Shown here: positions 33,878-45,255 of the stretch, one piece after another
How the letters are laid out: each line of letters opens with the position of its first letter
How positions within the stretch are numbered: position 1 is the stretch's first letter
Notes under the pieces: model-generated
The model's database searches: none
Seen by the model: the letters and a program-made list of their open reading frames with translations, nothing else
Told to the model about the DNA's origin: nothing
Program-made: the position numbers and the translations under genes
From: Melastoma dodecandrum
Taxonomy: Eukaryota; Streptophyta; Magnoliopsida; Myrtales; Melastomataceae
Direction of reading: 5' to 3'
DNA: 64,000 nucleotides
NCBI GenBank assembly: GCA_029817715.1
Contig: JARUPY010000125.1
Location: forward strand, 310,001 to 374,000

Positions 33878-35640
33878 ATTACGAAGAAAGCAGTTTCCTG
33901 CTCGTGTCTTCCAACGCCTAAATGCACAGAGCATATCCCCAGGCATTCGGACTTCCTCCCATTAAAGCCGCTTACAGCCACGTCGGTTCGCACCAACTCG
34001 CTAGCCTTGTACCCAAGTAGTCTAAACTTGGTGAGTGGGAGAACATTGACGGTGGCGCCGTTGTCTATTAAGACTCGACCCACCAAAACACCGTCAAAGA
34101 TGGATGTGATGTATAACGAGTGCATGTGCTGTTTCATGCGATCCGATGGTTTCCTCAGCCAGTGCAGAGGGAAGCCAGATGGAAAAGAAGTGACCTTAGA
34201 GTCCAGGGTTTTACCTTTCGGCGCCTCCGACTTGTCGTTGCAGGCGAACTTCGTAGGAAAGGTGAGAGCGTTACAGCTCACAAGGGGCCCTTGTTCTGCG
34301 TTGAAGTCGCGGGGCCTGTCTCCTCGTAGTCGAAGCTTGAGCCCGGGTTTTCCGAGTAATCAGTAGACTCGACCCGTTCAGGCTCCGCGGCTTGTTTCTC
34401 TGCGGCTTGGTTCCCTTCCGAGGGTGGCATCGCATGGGTCATCCTAGGTCTTTTCTGGGCGTGACTTAGACGCCTTTCCTTTCTCTTTTGAGCCCTTAAG
34501 GGGAGCGCAACCTTCCTTTCCGCCTTCTGCCATTGAGACGAAGGGTTAAGGGCTTTGACGAATTTTGGTTTTCTAGAACCAAAAGGGAGTCGGCTTACCT
34601 CCACGAATCTGCCGTCGACTGGGTCATATCCCACCTGCACTGGAGTATTTTCTGGTGTATTCGAGGAAGGTTTGCTAGGGTTCGAATTACCTGTACCCTC
34701 GGGGCGGACCGCTTTCACTAGCATCTCCCCTTTTGCGGACAAGTCGACCAGCCGCAAGAAATAGTTGACGCAGCATGCTGTGCAGAGCTGGGTAATAAGT
34801 ATCCGATTGTGGGCGATCAGCTTGCATTTCTGGCACAGTAGCTTCTCGTCCAAGAATTGGGCGATAGGAGGTCCCCTCCGCAATTCCTGGGGGTCGACTG
34901 TATGTGACGCATATCGAGGCCTGCGACTTGCAGCCTGTTGGGGTCGGTCTACTCCCTTATACTCTTCCTCAGGTCTTATCTCCTTGACAGGGGTAGTCCT
35001 AGTGTACCCCTACTTGACGGCTCTCTGGCCAGACGAGGCCATAAACTCAAGTCGCCGTGCCGGGCGTTTCGTACCCCGGGCGGCTGCCTCTCCATTCCCC
35101 CTATGCCCCTGGGAACCTCCTCTTCCTCCTCGCGAAGCCAGTCGGCGATCCACACTATGAGGACTTTTGAGGACGTGAGAAGGTCCTCGAGAGGTAGTCA
35201 ACGACATTGCTGCTTCCTCGAAAGGGGTCAGGTCATACCAGTCTTCTGTCTTACTGTCCAACAGGTACTTCTTAAATGTGTGGCATTGGTCCGTCGTGTG
35301 AGTGTCGTTCAGGTGCCAGTGGCAAAGCCACTTGTCCCTTCCCTTCGGCAGGATCAAAACCCCACGCTCAGCCAGTCGCTTCATCAGGGCATTAGCCACC
35401 AAGGTCTCGCCAGTTGCTTGCAAATCCTGCGAGGGTATAGCAGAGTCGTTAATGACTTCTACAAGGTTAACCTCAGTGTCAAATATATCAAATGTATGAA
35501 TGGCGACTTCGTCGCCAAATGGATTATCATCCACCATGGCGACTTCATCGACTTCAGGAAAACAGAGCTCTTTAGACTCTATTAAATCCTGAATTATATT
35601 TCTAAAGGACAGGCAGTCCTTGGTAGTATGGGTGAAGGAA
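33878..35640 (-). pseudogene. Retrotransposon protease and gag-protease linker
   Basis: The protease catalytic motif is visible near 34060 (IDNGATVNVLP, with Asn where Ser or Thr is common). Upstream are a Cys-containing segment (CQKCKLIAH near 34840-34810) and basic linkers in the frames 34278-34883 and 35010-35537. Stops and frame changes separate these pieces, so the polyprotein is not continuous. The 3' end of the protease is displaced beyond the insertion ending at 33877. Confidence 0.75.
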
Positions 35641-35645
35641 CCATG

Positions 35646-37274
35646 TCACTTGCAATAATTCCTATTTTTTTCCCTTTCTGTCTGAGGGACTCGATGACCA
35701 GGCTTAAGCCTGATCCTTTTCTTTTGATAAAGCCAGTCAAAAATGGCGTCGACTTTATCTGTGTCGAAGGAGTATTTCCTTTCCTCGGCATTTTTCTGGG
35801 AGGCTTTAGCTTTAGAATTTTTCCTAGTCAAGGGGTCACATATAGTCGACTCTCCCTTAACAAACTCGGCCACGTCGACTTCATAAGTATCGACTTGGTA
35901 GGCTCCAGTCCGCTTGGCCTCTTCTGTTAGGAGCTGATAGTACTCAGTGGCTCTCCTTGCCAAATCATATGGATCGGCAAAGCGCTCCCCTTGTAGCTTT
36001 TTCCGGAAAGGAATGGACAACGCATTTAATGCGAGGAGCAACTGGCCTTTCTCCGGTATGGGAGGCCTACACCGTAATAAGGCCTTTCTAAGTTTCATTA
36101 AAAACTGCCCCGGGTGTTCCCCATTAGCCTGCCTAAGGCGCATAACCTCAAACATTGACATGGGGGTATCGAGTCGAGCAAAGGTTTTAACAAACATGGA
36201 CTGCATCTGAGTCCATGAAGCTACTGACCCCGACGGCAAACTTGCATACCAGGTAAAGGCATCCCCGGTTAATGAGTTCGGGAAGAGCTTTAGTTTCCAG
36301 AAGTCATTCCCGGCCGCCTCGCCAAGTTGATGAGTGAAGCGAGCAATATGCTCAAGTGGAGTCATTTCATCTTCGCCCGAGAAGCGAGTGAAGTCGGGCA
36401 CCCTATAACCTCTAGGTAAAGGGAAATCCCTATCAATGTACGCAGGATAAGGAGACCTGTATAAACAGGTGTCATCTCGCCGAGCTATTCCGGGGACGAC
36501 TTGCTCTATAACCTGAGTTATGGCCTCTCTTAAGTCTGGGGGTACACCGCCTATCGGCCCCTGCCCTGCGAGTCGAGTTGGCCTTAACGGGCTATACGGA
36601 GGCCTTTCTCCCATTGTTTGGCTCGTTGGATCCCTTACATAAAATGAAGGCTCCTCACGATGATTACTACTCCGGGGTCCAGGCTCATAGGGATCTCCAA
36701 CTGCGTCGACCATTGGCTCTTTTCCAGGGCGACGAGACGGAATAAAATCCTCCCCCCGATCTGTTTCCTCTTGGAAGTCCTCTGCCTCATTCCAATACGT
36801 ATTCGCTGGTCGATTACGTGAAGAAGAGGGTCGACCAGGGGGAACCGGATTCCCGGTTTCAAAGAGGGCATTCGTCCTTATCTCAGATTGCTCAAAAGTC
36901 ACATTACGTGGCCCTTGAGCAGTCCGACGAGCGTCTGCCATGAACGTAGACTCCCTAAAGGGGGCCTCTCTCATACGAGGTCTCACTCTTTCCTCGTCTC
37001 TCGGGCCAGAAAGACGCCCTATTAGAGTTTGGACATCCATTAGAATACCCTTCATATCAGTCAGCTCCTGACGCACATCCCCCAATTCCCTGTAGAACTC
37101 CAGTCTCGAAATAAATTCGGACGGGGCATGTGAATCAAAAGTGGACTGGTTTGTAGCTGTCTGGCCTCCTAGGGCCGGCGCTTCCAAGTCCATTCCCGGA
37201 GGAAGTTCCTGGTCTTCCCCATCTAAGGGATTCTGAGGCTCACGGCCAATAGTACTTCGAGTATTTCTCGGCAT
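35646..37274 (-). pseudogene. Retrotransposon gag (main copy)
   Basis: The 542-residue frame starts MPRNTRSTIGREPQNPLD just downstream of the primer-binding site. It contains the retrotransposon gag core (FTHQLGEAAGNDFWKLKLFP, DAFTWYASLP, and MFVKTFARLD). It stops at TGA inside a Cys/His segment (NYCK then stop, followed by HGSFTHTTKDC), where a Trp codon is expected. The same stop is present in the second copy. Confidence 0.88.
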
Positions 37275-37302
37275 TTGAGACTAAGATTTTTTTCTTTTCT
37301 CT

Positions 37303-37321
37303 GCTCCCACTGTGGTCGCCA
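37303..37321 (-). other. Primer-binding site, tRNA-Arg type
   Basis: On the minus strand TGGCGACCACAGTGGGAGC begins six bases after the LTR end. It is complementary to a tRNA ending ...GTGGTCGCCA, an ending I recall for some arginine tRNAs. An identical site lies at 41217-41235 next to LTR 3. Confidence 0.65.
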
Positions 37322-37327
37322 AAAACG

Positions 37328-38248
37328 TGTTCGCGTATAGAACGGATCACGTCGGAAATATTTGGCAAAGGACTCACAGGAATTGGATCGTGGTCGCCAG
37401 TAAGAAGATGCACAATTCTATTTCAACAGAATGCAAGTCTTACAATCTTGACGAATTAAGAAGAGGGGCTTACAGCCATAAAAGAACGAAAATGGAGCAA
37501 GTGATGACAACGATGTGGAATCCTGTGACGGCGGAGAACTTGTGACGAAGGCCTTGGAAGCTCGCTCCGTCGGTGGCGGTCGCTGGCGGGAGGCTGTGAC
37601 GAAGGCCCTACGAGCTCACTCCGTCGGTGGTGTCGCTGGCGGGGGTTTGACGGCAAAGGCCCTACGAGCTCACTCTGCCGGTGGAAGGGGAGTTGACCTA
37701 TAAACCGGGTCAAGGTATCTAATTCCTAAGGTTGACGAACAAACTTCAGAGCTTTGGCTGTGTATGGTCGTGCCTTGTCTTGAAAAATTCATCTGCTATT
37801 TATAGAGGACTTGTACGTGTTTAACACGTAACAGATAGATCGTTTTGCAGATCGTGTTATAGATCGTGATCCCTAATATCGTGGGAGTGTCTCAACAACC
37901 TCCTTGATATATGGGATCACGTTCCTGGATATTAGGATCAGTTACGATCTTTAACAAACGTGATTGAAAATTTATTCCAACCTTGTCGACTTGACTGATC
38001 TGTACGGACTACGACCGACTTGGTCGACTTATCCAGAATTCCGTCGACTTGACCCTACTAGTAGACTTAGCTACTGTTGAGTCATCTTGGTTGACTTTGA
38101 TTACCATATTCCTTCGTCGTGAGTCGACCTAGTCGACTCCGTTCATAAATCGACTTAGTCGACTTCGTCATGGGTCGACCTAATCGACTTCGTCGTGAGT
38201 CGGCCTAGACGACTGTATCTTGGGCCGACTCGGAGTGTGACTTGAGTG
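37328..38248 (-). repeat. Family A LTR 2, internal and truncated
   Basis: The plus-strand left edge (TGTTCGCGTATAG) is intact and adjoins the primer site. The right edge is cut: after GACTTGAGTG the sequence switches at 38248/38249 to gag-protease linker, so about the last 65 bp of the LTR are missing. The TATA box is at 37796-37805 (minus). Confidence 0.9.
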
Positions 38249-41216
38249 TAGTCGAAGCTTGAGCCCTGGTTTTCCGAGTAATCAGTAGACTCGACCCGTT
38301 CAGGCTCCGCGGCTTGTTTCTCTGCGGCTTGGTTCCCTTCCGAGGGTGGCATCGCAGGGGTCATCCTAGGTCTTTTTTAGGCGTGACTTAGACGCCTTTC
38401 CTTTCTCTTTTGAGCCCTTAAGGGGGGCGCAACCTTCCTTTCTACCTTTTGCCATTGAGACGAAGGGTTAAGGGCTTTGACGAATTTTGGTTTCTTAGAA
38501 CCAAAAAGGAGTCGGCTTACCTCCACGAATCTGCCGTCGACTGGGTCATATCCCACCTGCACTGGAGTATTTTCTGGTTTATTCGAGGAAGGTTTGCTAG
38601 GGTCCGAATTACCTGTACCCTCGGGGCGGACCGCCTTCACCAGCATCTCCCCTTTTGCGGACAAGTCGACCAGCCGTAAGAAATAGTTGACACAACATGC
38701 TGTACAGAGCTGGGTAATAAGTATCCGATTGTGGGCGATCAGTTTGCATTTCTGGTACAGTAGCTTCTCGTCCAAAAATTGGGCGATAGGAGGTCCCCTT
38801 CGCAATTCCTGGGGGTCGACTGTTTGTGACGCGTATCGAGGTCTGCGACTTGCAGCCTGTTGGGGTCGGTCTACTCCCTTGTACTCTTCCACAGTTCTTA
38901 TCTCATTGACAGGGGTAGTCCTAGTGTACCCCTGCTTGACGACTCTCTGGCCAGACGAGTCCATAAACTCAAGTCGCCGTGCCGGGCGTTCCGTACCCCG
39001 GGCGGCTGCCTCTCCATTCCCCCTATGCCCCTGTGAACCTCCTCTTCCTCCTCGCGAAGCCAGCCGGCGATCCGCACTAGGAGGACTTTTGAGGACGTGA
39101 GAAGGTCCTCGGGGGATAGTCAGCGACATTGATGCTTCCTCGAAAGGGGTCAAGTCATACCAGTCCTCTGTCTTACTGTCCAACAGGTACTTCTTAAATG
39201 TGTGGCATTGGTCCGTCGTGTGAGTGTCGTTCAGGTGCCAGTGGCATAGCCACTTGTCCCTTCCCTTCGGCAGGATGAAAACCCCACGCTCAGCCAGTCA
39301 CTTCATCAGGGCATTAGCCACCAAGGTCTCGCCAGTTGCTTGCAAATCCTGCGAGGGTATAGTAGAGTCGTTAATGACTTCTACAAGGTTAACCTCAGTG
39401 TCAAATATATCAAATGTATGAATGGCGACTTCGTCGCCAAACGGATTATCATCCACCATGGTGACTTCATCGACTTCAGGAAAACAGAGCTCTTTAGACT
39501 CTATTAAATCCTGAATTATATTTCTAAAGGACAGGCAGTCCTTGGTAGTATGGGTGAAGGAACCATGTCACTTGCAATAATTCCTATTTTTTTCCCTTTC
39601 TGTCTGAGGGACTCGATGACCAGGCTTAAGCCTGATCCTTTTCTTTTGATAAAGCCAGTCAAAAATGGCGTCGACTTTATCTGTGTCGAAGGAGTATTTC
39701 CTTTCCTCGGCATTTTTCTGGGAGGCTTTAGCTTTAGAATTTTTCCTAGTCAAGGGGTCACATATAGTCGACTCTCCCTTAACAAACTCGGCCACGTCGA
39801 CTTCATAAGTATCGACTTGGTAGGCTCCAGTCCGCTTGGCCTCTTCTGTTAGGAGCTGATAGTACTCAGTGGCTCTCCTTGCCAAATCATATGGATCGGC
39901 AAAGCGCTCCCCTTGTAGCTTTTTCCGGAAAGGAATGGACAACGCATTTAATGCAAGGAGCAACTGGTCTTTCTCCGGTATGGGATGCCTACACCGTAAT
40001 AAGGCCTTTTTATGTTTCATTAAAAACTGCCCCGGGTGTTCCCCATTAGCCTGCCTAAGGCGCATAACCTCAAACATCGACATGGGGGTATCGAGTCGAG
40101 CAAAGGTTTTAACAAACATGGACTGCATCTGAGTCCATGAAGCTACTGACCCCAACGGCAAACTTGCATACCAGGTAAAGGCATCCCCGGTTAATGAGTT
40201 CGGGAAGAGCTTTAGTTTCCAGAAGTCATTCCCGGCCGCCTCGCCAAGTTGATGAGTGAAGCGAGCAATATGCTCAAGTGGAGTCATTTCATCTTCGCCC
40301 GAGAAGCGAGTGAAGTCGGGCACCCTATAACCTCTAGGTAAAGGGAAATCCCTATCAATGTACGCAGGATAAGGAGACCTGTATAAACAGGTGTCATCTC
40401 GCCGAGCTATTCCGGGGACGACTTGCTCTATAACATGAGTTATGGCCTCTCTTAAGTCTGGGGGTACACCGCTTATCGGCCCCTGCCCTGCGAGTCGAGT
40501 TGGCCTTAACGGGCTATACGGAGGCCTTTCTCCCATTGTTTGGCTCATTGGATCCCTTACATAAAATGAAGGATCCTCACGATGATTACTACTCCGGGGT
40601 CCAGGCTCATAGGGACCTCCAACTGCGTCGACCATTGGCTCTTTTCCAGGGCGACGAGACGAAATAAAATCCTCCCCCCGATCTGTTTCCTCTTGGAAGT
40701 CCTCTGCCTCATTCTAATACGTATTCGCTGGTCGATTACGTGAAGAAGAGGGTCGACCAGGGGGAACCAGATTGCCGGGTTCAAAGAGAGCATTCGTCCT
40801 TATCTCAGATTGCTCAAAAGTCACGTTACGTGGCCCTTGAGCAGTCCGACGAGCGTCTGCCATGAACGTAGACTCCCTAAAGGGGGTCTCTCTATACGAG
40901 GTCTCACTCTTTCCTCGTCTCTCGGGCCAGAAAGACGCCCTATTAGAGTTTGGACATCCATTAGAATACCCTTCATATCAGTCAGCTCCTGACGCACATC
41001 CCCCAATTCCCTGTAGAACTCCAGTCTCGAAATAAATTCGGACGGGGCATGTGAATCAAAAGTGGACTGGTTTGTAGCTGTCTGGCCTCCTAGGGCCGGC
41101 GCTTCCAAGTCCATTCCCGGAGGAAGTTCCTGGTCTTCCCCATCTAAGGGATTCTGAGGCTCACGGCCAATAGTACTTCGAGTATTTCTCGGCATTTGAG
41201 ACTAAGATTTTTTCCT
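38249..41216 (-). pseudogene. Second, partial copy of gag and gag-protease linker
   Basis: This block parallels 34327-37302 closely, with only scattered differences. Gag starts at 41195 (MPRNTRSTIGREPQ). It shares the TGA stop in the Cys/His segment near 39568. It is more damaged than the main copy: a one-base deletion near 40892 shifts the frame, and a Trp codon near 40715 has become TAG. The block ends abruptly at 38249, joined to LTR 2. Confidence 0.88.
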
Positions 41217-41241
41217 GCTCCCACTGTGGTCGCCAAAAACG

Positions 41242-42219
41242 TGTTCACGTATAGAACGGATCACGTCGGAAATATTTGGCAAATGACTCACCGGAATTGG
41301 ATTGTGGTCGCCAGTAAGAAGATGCACAATTCTATTCAAACAGAATGCAAGTCTTACAATCTTGACGAATTAAGAACAAGGGCTTACAGCCATAACAAAA
41401 CGAAAAGGGAGCAAGTGATGACAACGATGTGGAATCCTGTGACGGCGGAGAACTTGTGACGAAGGCCTTGGAAGCTCGCTCCGTCGGTGGCGGTCGCTGG
41501 CGGGAGGCTGCGACGAAGGTCCTACGAGCTCACTCCGTCGGTGGCGTCGCTGGCGGGGTTTTGACGGCAAAGGCCCTACGAGCTCACTCTGTCGGTGGAA
41601 GGGGAGCTGACCTATAAACCGGGTCAAGGTATCTAATTCCTAAGATTGACGAACAAACTTCAGAGCTTTGGCTGTGTATGGTCGTGTCTTGTCTTGAAAA
41701 ATTCCTCTGCTATTTATAGAGGACTTGTACGTGTTTAACACATAACAGATAGATCGTGTTGCAGATCATGTTGTAGATCGTGATCCCTAATATCGTGGGA
41801 GTGTCTCAACAACCTCCTTGATATATGGGATCACGTTCCTGGATATTAGGATCAGTTACGATCCTTAACAAACGTGATTGAAAATAAATTTATTCCAACC
41901 TTGTCGACTTCGCTGATCTGTACGGACTACGACCGACTTGGTCGACTTATCCAGAATTCCGTCGACTTGACCCTACTAGTAGACTTAGCTACTGTTGAGT
42001 CATCTTGGTTGATTTTGATTACCATATTCCTTCGTAGTGAGTCGACCTAGTCGACTCCGTTCATAAATCGACTTAGTCGACTTCGTCATGGGTCGACCTA
42101 ATCGACTTCGTCGTGAGTCGGCCTAGACGACTGTATCTTGGGCCGACTCGGAGTGTGACTTGAGTGATTACTGGATTTCTGTTCTAAGCCCAGGCCCAAA
42201 ATTATTTGCCATATCAACA
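41242..42219 (-). repeat. Family A LTR 3 (outer 5' LTR)
   Basis: A complete 978-bp LTR from TGTTCACGTATAGAACGG to CCATATCAACA on the plus strand. The TATA box is at 41710-41719 (minus). It has four 25-bp GTCGAC units. The primer-binding site adjoins its left edge. Confidence 0.9.
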
Positions 42220-44836
42220 TGAGGGATATATTTGGTTGATTACTGACAATTTGGTAAGAACGAAAAGAAAGAGGTGGGCATATCGATTTGAAGAATAAGA
42301 TTTGAGCAGACCGGACTACTTTTTCGCACCTCCCATGAAATCCAAAGTCTCCGGCGTTTCAAATTTCAGTAAGTAGGTAAATTATTCGACGATATCATCA
42401 CTATAAATCCTTGTTGTTGTTACTTTTTCTTAATAAAAAGTGCATGTACGATCATTGACGTCCAATCAGTTTGCCCCGAGGACACTCGTCTCGCGTCTCT
42501 AACCTTATCTTATGTGTATGCGCGTGCGTGTGTTTGGGTATCTCGATGCTCCTCTTTGACTTTGGACAACACATTTTTTATTTATTTTTGACGAGTTCCA
42601 CGCGTCGTTCTCCCATCGTTGACCGTCCAGATCAACCCCGGAGAATCGTAATTTTGTGGACGCAGACGTTACCTCCCTTCCCTCCCTCTATTTGATAAAA
42701 AAAAACTAACTCTCCTCCCCCAGCAAAATGACGTCGTTGCGAATTGCCATGTATCTCCCAAACAGATAAAATAAAAGAACAATCCCATCCACACACCTCA
42801 CTCAGCATTAGATGAATTATTTGATTGCCGTTTGAGGGTTAATCCTATGTTTTGCTTTGGGGTCACTTCCACCGGAAGCTTCCACCCTCCACCACCCACC
42901 TAATGACGCGTTCCCTTCCTACTTACCTACGCCCGGGGTCTAATGTAATAAAATAAATCAAGATATAAATATTTTCGAATTATTAAAAAGCACGGTGGCG
43001 GTGGTGGGGAGCTTCGCACGTGTTTGATGATACGTTTACCTCTGGCCTTCCCAGTTTCTCGTCTGCAAATAAATAATCGAGATTCCTTCTTTTTGGTCGA
43101 TACTTTTTTTTTTCTCCTTTCTTCCGCATGCCGGGTGATAATTTATCATGAATGATAATAAATGAACAAGTTCCTTAATTTATTATTATTATTAGGTAAA
43201 ATATGTGTTTATGACATTAATTTTGAAACTTTCTCGTTAACTTAATTTGTTATATAATTTTTTTATTAACTTTTATTTTTATTTTTATTTTAGCCAACAT
43301 CAAATTTCTTCTTGCGAAAGTCAAACAAGGCTTTAATAGACAATTTTTATTTATCGACTATAAAAAATTAAAAAATAAGAAATAATATTAACACATTTTA
43401 AAATTTTGATGGACAAATCAAGTGAATTGGAAGTCGAAGTTGGACGATAGCTGCTAATGCTGTAAAAAGAAATATGCAAAATCGATAACGGTCGGATTAT
43501 TTTCTATTGGGGGGCCGCTACTACGGGTAAAATGGATTATGAGGTGAATGAATGAGAAGGTTGAAACTCCACTGTTACAGGACACGAGTCAGACTATATT
43601 AAGGCCTTATTTGGCTTTTACTAGAATAAATTTAAGATTTGCTAAAATCAAAATAAAAATAAAAGTTGGTGACAAAATTATATAATAAACTAAGTTAATA
43701 ATAAAATAAAAAGATTACTTAAAATTAATATTTTTACTTATTATTATTTAGTCCAACCTTTGGGATACGGAGGAGTTGTCGTTTCGCTTTCCCGGCGTGG
43801 AGGCAGGCAGGCAGGCACTTCTTCTTTTTGTTGGCTTATCCGGCGACACTAAAAATTGGCTCCACCACCCCCCCCTCTTCAAAAAACCCCGGCTGTGTCC
43901 CACGACCACCATTAATTCCCCCAAATTATTCCTCTAAACCAAACAGCACGCCCGCATGCCTAAGGTTTAAAAGATTCTCCTTACATAAATTTTCTTCCTT
44001 TTTAAGGGGTCATAATTGCTAGGAAGGAAAGTTTTGTAGAAGAAAGGACATTGTTGGTTTCCCTCTTTTGCCCCTAATCCCAATCAAATTACAGAGAGGG
44101 CGTCGTGTCTCTGCCAATTAGGCACGTTTTAGGCGGGTGACGGGGCATGAAACCAGGGTCAATGTCCCCTTAAAAGCCTCCCTCCTTGATTACTTAATTA
44201 CCTATTTTTTGGGGTACGTGTACAAAAATAAGTTCAAAATTCCCATCATTCGAAGCAATTGGGGTTGGGTGGGGGGCGGGGGGGATGATTTTCATTTTGT
44301 TCTCTTGACCAAAGTGTGTGGTTTTGGGTCCCTCTCCTTCCTCCTGAACTCTGATTCATCAATCTCTTCATTTTTCCATGCTATCTTACTTTCTGACAAC
44401 CTTTTTCTCTTCTGCTCGTGGGACGAATGAAAGCCCTCCCGCCTCCCCCCCTTTAAAAGAATTCGTCTACTGTGATCACGACTTTATTTTTTAACACACA
44501 AATATTTTATAAGATTAATTAATCTGAGGATACCAACAGTAATTTAAGGTTTTTTTTAAACAACTGTTAAATATTTTCTAAAAAATTGCTTTTTTTTTTT
44601 TCCTTTCCAGGAAGGATAAGGACTTTTCCGTAATTTGGCGTCGGCGGTAACCTAAGATATAAGGACAACAATCCAATCCCCTTCCTCTTCGTTTGCTCCC
44701 CGCGTGCGTCTACTTCCTGTCTCCATTTGCTTCCCCTCCTCCTCGGCCGGCGGACCAACTCCTCCATCCCGTCATCTCGAACCCCGTTCTGCTAATCTTC
44801 TATCTCCTCGCAGGGATTCTGGGTCGGGCCAAGGGC
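42220..44836. other. Spacer and upstream region of the bHLH gene
   Basis: No supported gene. It contains an inverted-repeat element (43195-43737) and poly-pyrimidine and AT-rich tracts. The bHLH leader probably begins around 44650-44700, and CTCCTCGCAG at about 44813 could be a leader splice acceptor. Confidence 0.5.
43195..43737. mobile_element. MITE-like inverted-repeat element, about 540 bp
   Basis: Long imperfect terminal inverted repeats span about 43195-43345 and 43600-43737. The left arm reads GGTAAAATAT at its tip; the right arm, reverse complemented, reads GTAAAAATAT. Further in, both arms share TTATATAATTTT and CAACTTTTATTTTTATTTT-like text. TTATTATTATT flanks both sides (43183-43194 and 43738-43748). 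An 11-bp duplication would be near the 9-11 bp of Mutator-like elements, but simple-sequence flanks make this uncertain. No coding sequence is inside. Confidence 0.65.
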
Positions 44837-44965
44837 ATGCCTTTGGTGGTCATCCCCGTCCGTCGACCTGATTCGGAAGGCCGTTCCTTTGAACCTCTAT
44901 TGCGGGGTCATCCTCTGATTTCTGATTCATCCCTCCACTGCAGTCATCGGTCGGCCTTCTTTTAG
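44837..44965 (+). other. Short upstream ORF in the bHLH leader
   Basis: ATG at 44837 opens a 42-codon frame ending TAG at 44963-44965, ahead of the conserved uORF. I recognise no conservation in its peptide. Confidence 0.4.
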
Positions 44966-44990
44966 TTATACAGGAGGGTTTGGGGGGATT

Positions 44991-45149
44991 ATGGTTTGCC
45001 AAGCAGCCGCTCAAACGAGATTTCGGGCTCTAAAGCACGGGAGTGGGAGTCCCGGGAGGTGCGCGGTTATAGTCAGAGTCGTATCGTGCTTCCAACCTCT
45101 TCACGATTGCCAGGTTAGTCGGAGTCAAATGATCCATCCTTTCCCGTGA
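44991..45149 (+). promoter_or_regulatory. Conserved peptide uORF of the SAC51/SACL bHLH family
   Basis: ATG at 44991 opens a 52-codon uORF beginning MVCQAAAQTRFRALKHGSG and containing VRVVSCFQPLHDCQ, stopping at TGA 45147-45149. It matches the conserved uORF of the Arabidopsis SAC51 and SACL leaders. There the encoded peptide represses translation of the main ORF and thermospermine relieves the repression, limiting xylem differentiation. CAG|GTTAGT at 45113/45114 is a good splice donor and CTCTCGCAG ending at 45200 a good acceptor. Splicing would change the peptide end to CQADSW and move the stop to 45213-45215. Both forms end before the main ATG. Confidence 0.9.
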
Positions 45150-45255
45150 CTCGTCCTTATCCCAGTCGTCGGGTATTGAACCCGTCTGCTGCTCTCGCAG
45201 GCAGATAGCTGGTAGATTTCTTTTGCCGTTCCGAAGGTTCGGAAGAATTGTCAGG

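Larger units (their letters stand above)
22651..42219 (-). mobile_element. Composite family A Ty3/gypsy retrotransposon with three LTRs
   Basis: Read on the minus strand, the order is LTR (42219-41242), primer site, partial gag/pro copy (to 38249), truncated LTR (38248-37328), primer site, gag, protease, RT, RNase H, integrase, an antisense gene, polypurine tract and LTR (23693-22651). LTRs run TG...CA. A primer site matching the 3' end expected for tRNA-Arg and the extra gene between pol and 3' LTR suggest the Tat/Ogre lineage. Bases flanking the outer ends (GGGGG before 22651, TGAGG after 42219) do not match, so no target-site duplication is seen. The element is not autonomous: gag, protease, RT and integrase are all damaged. 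Confidence 0.85.
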
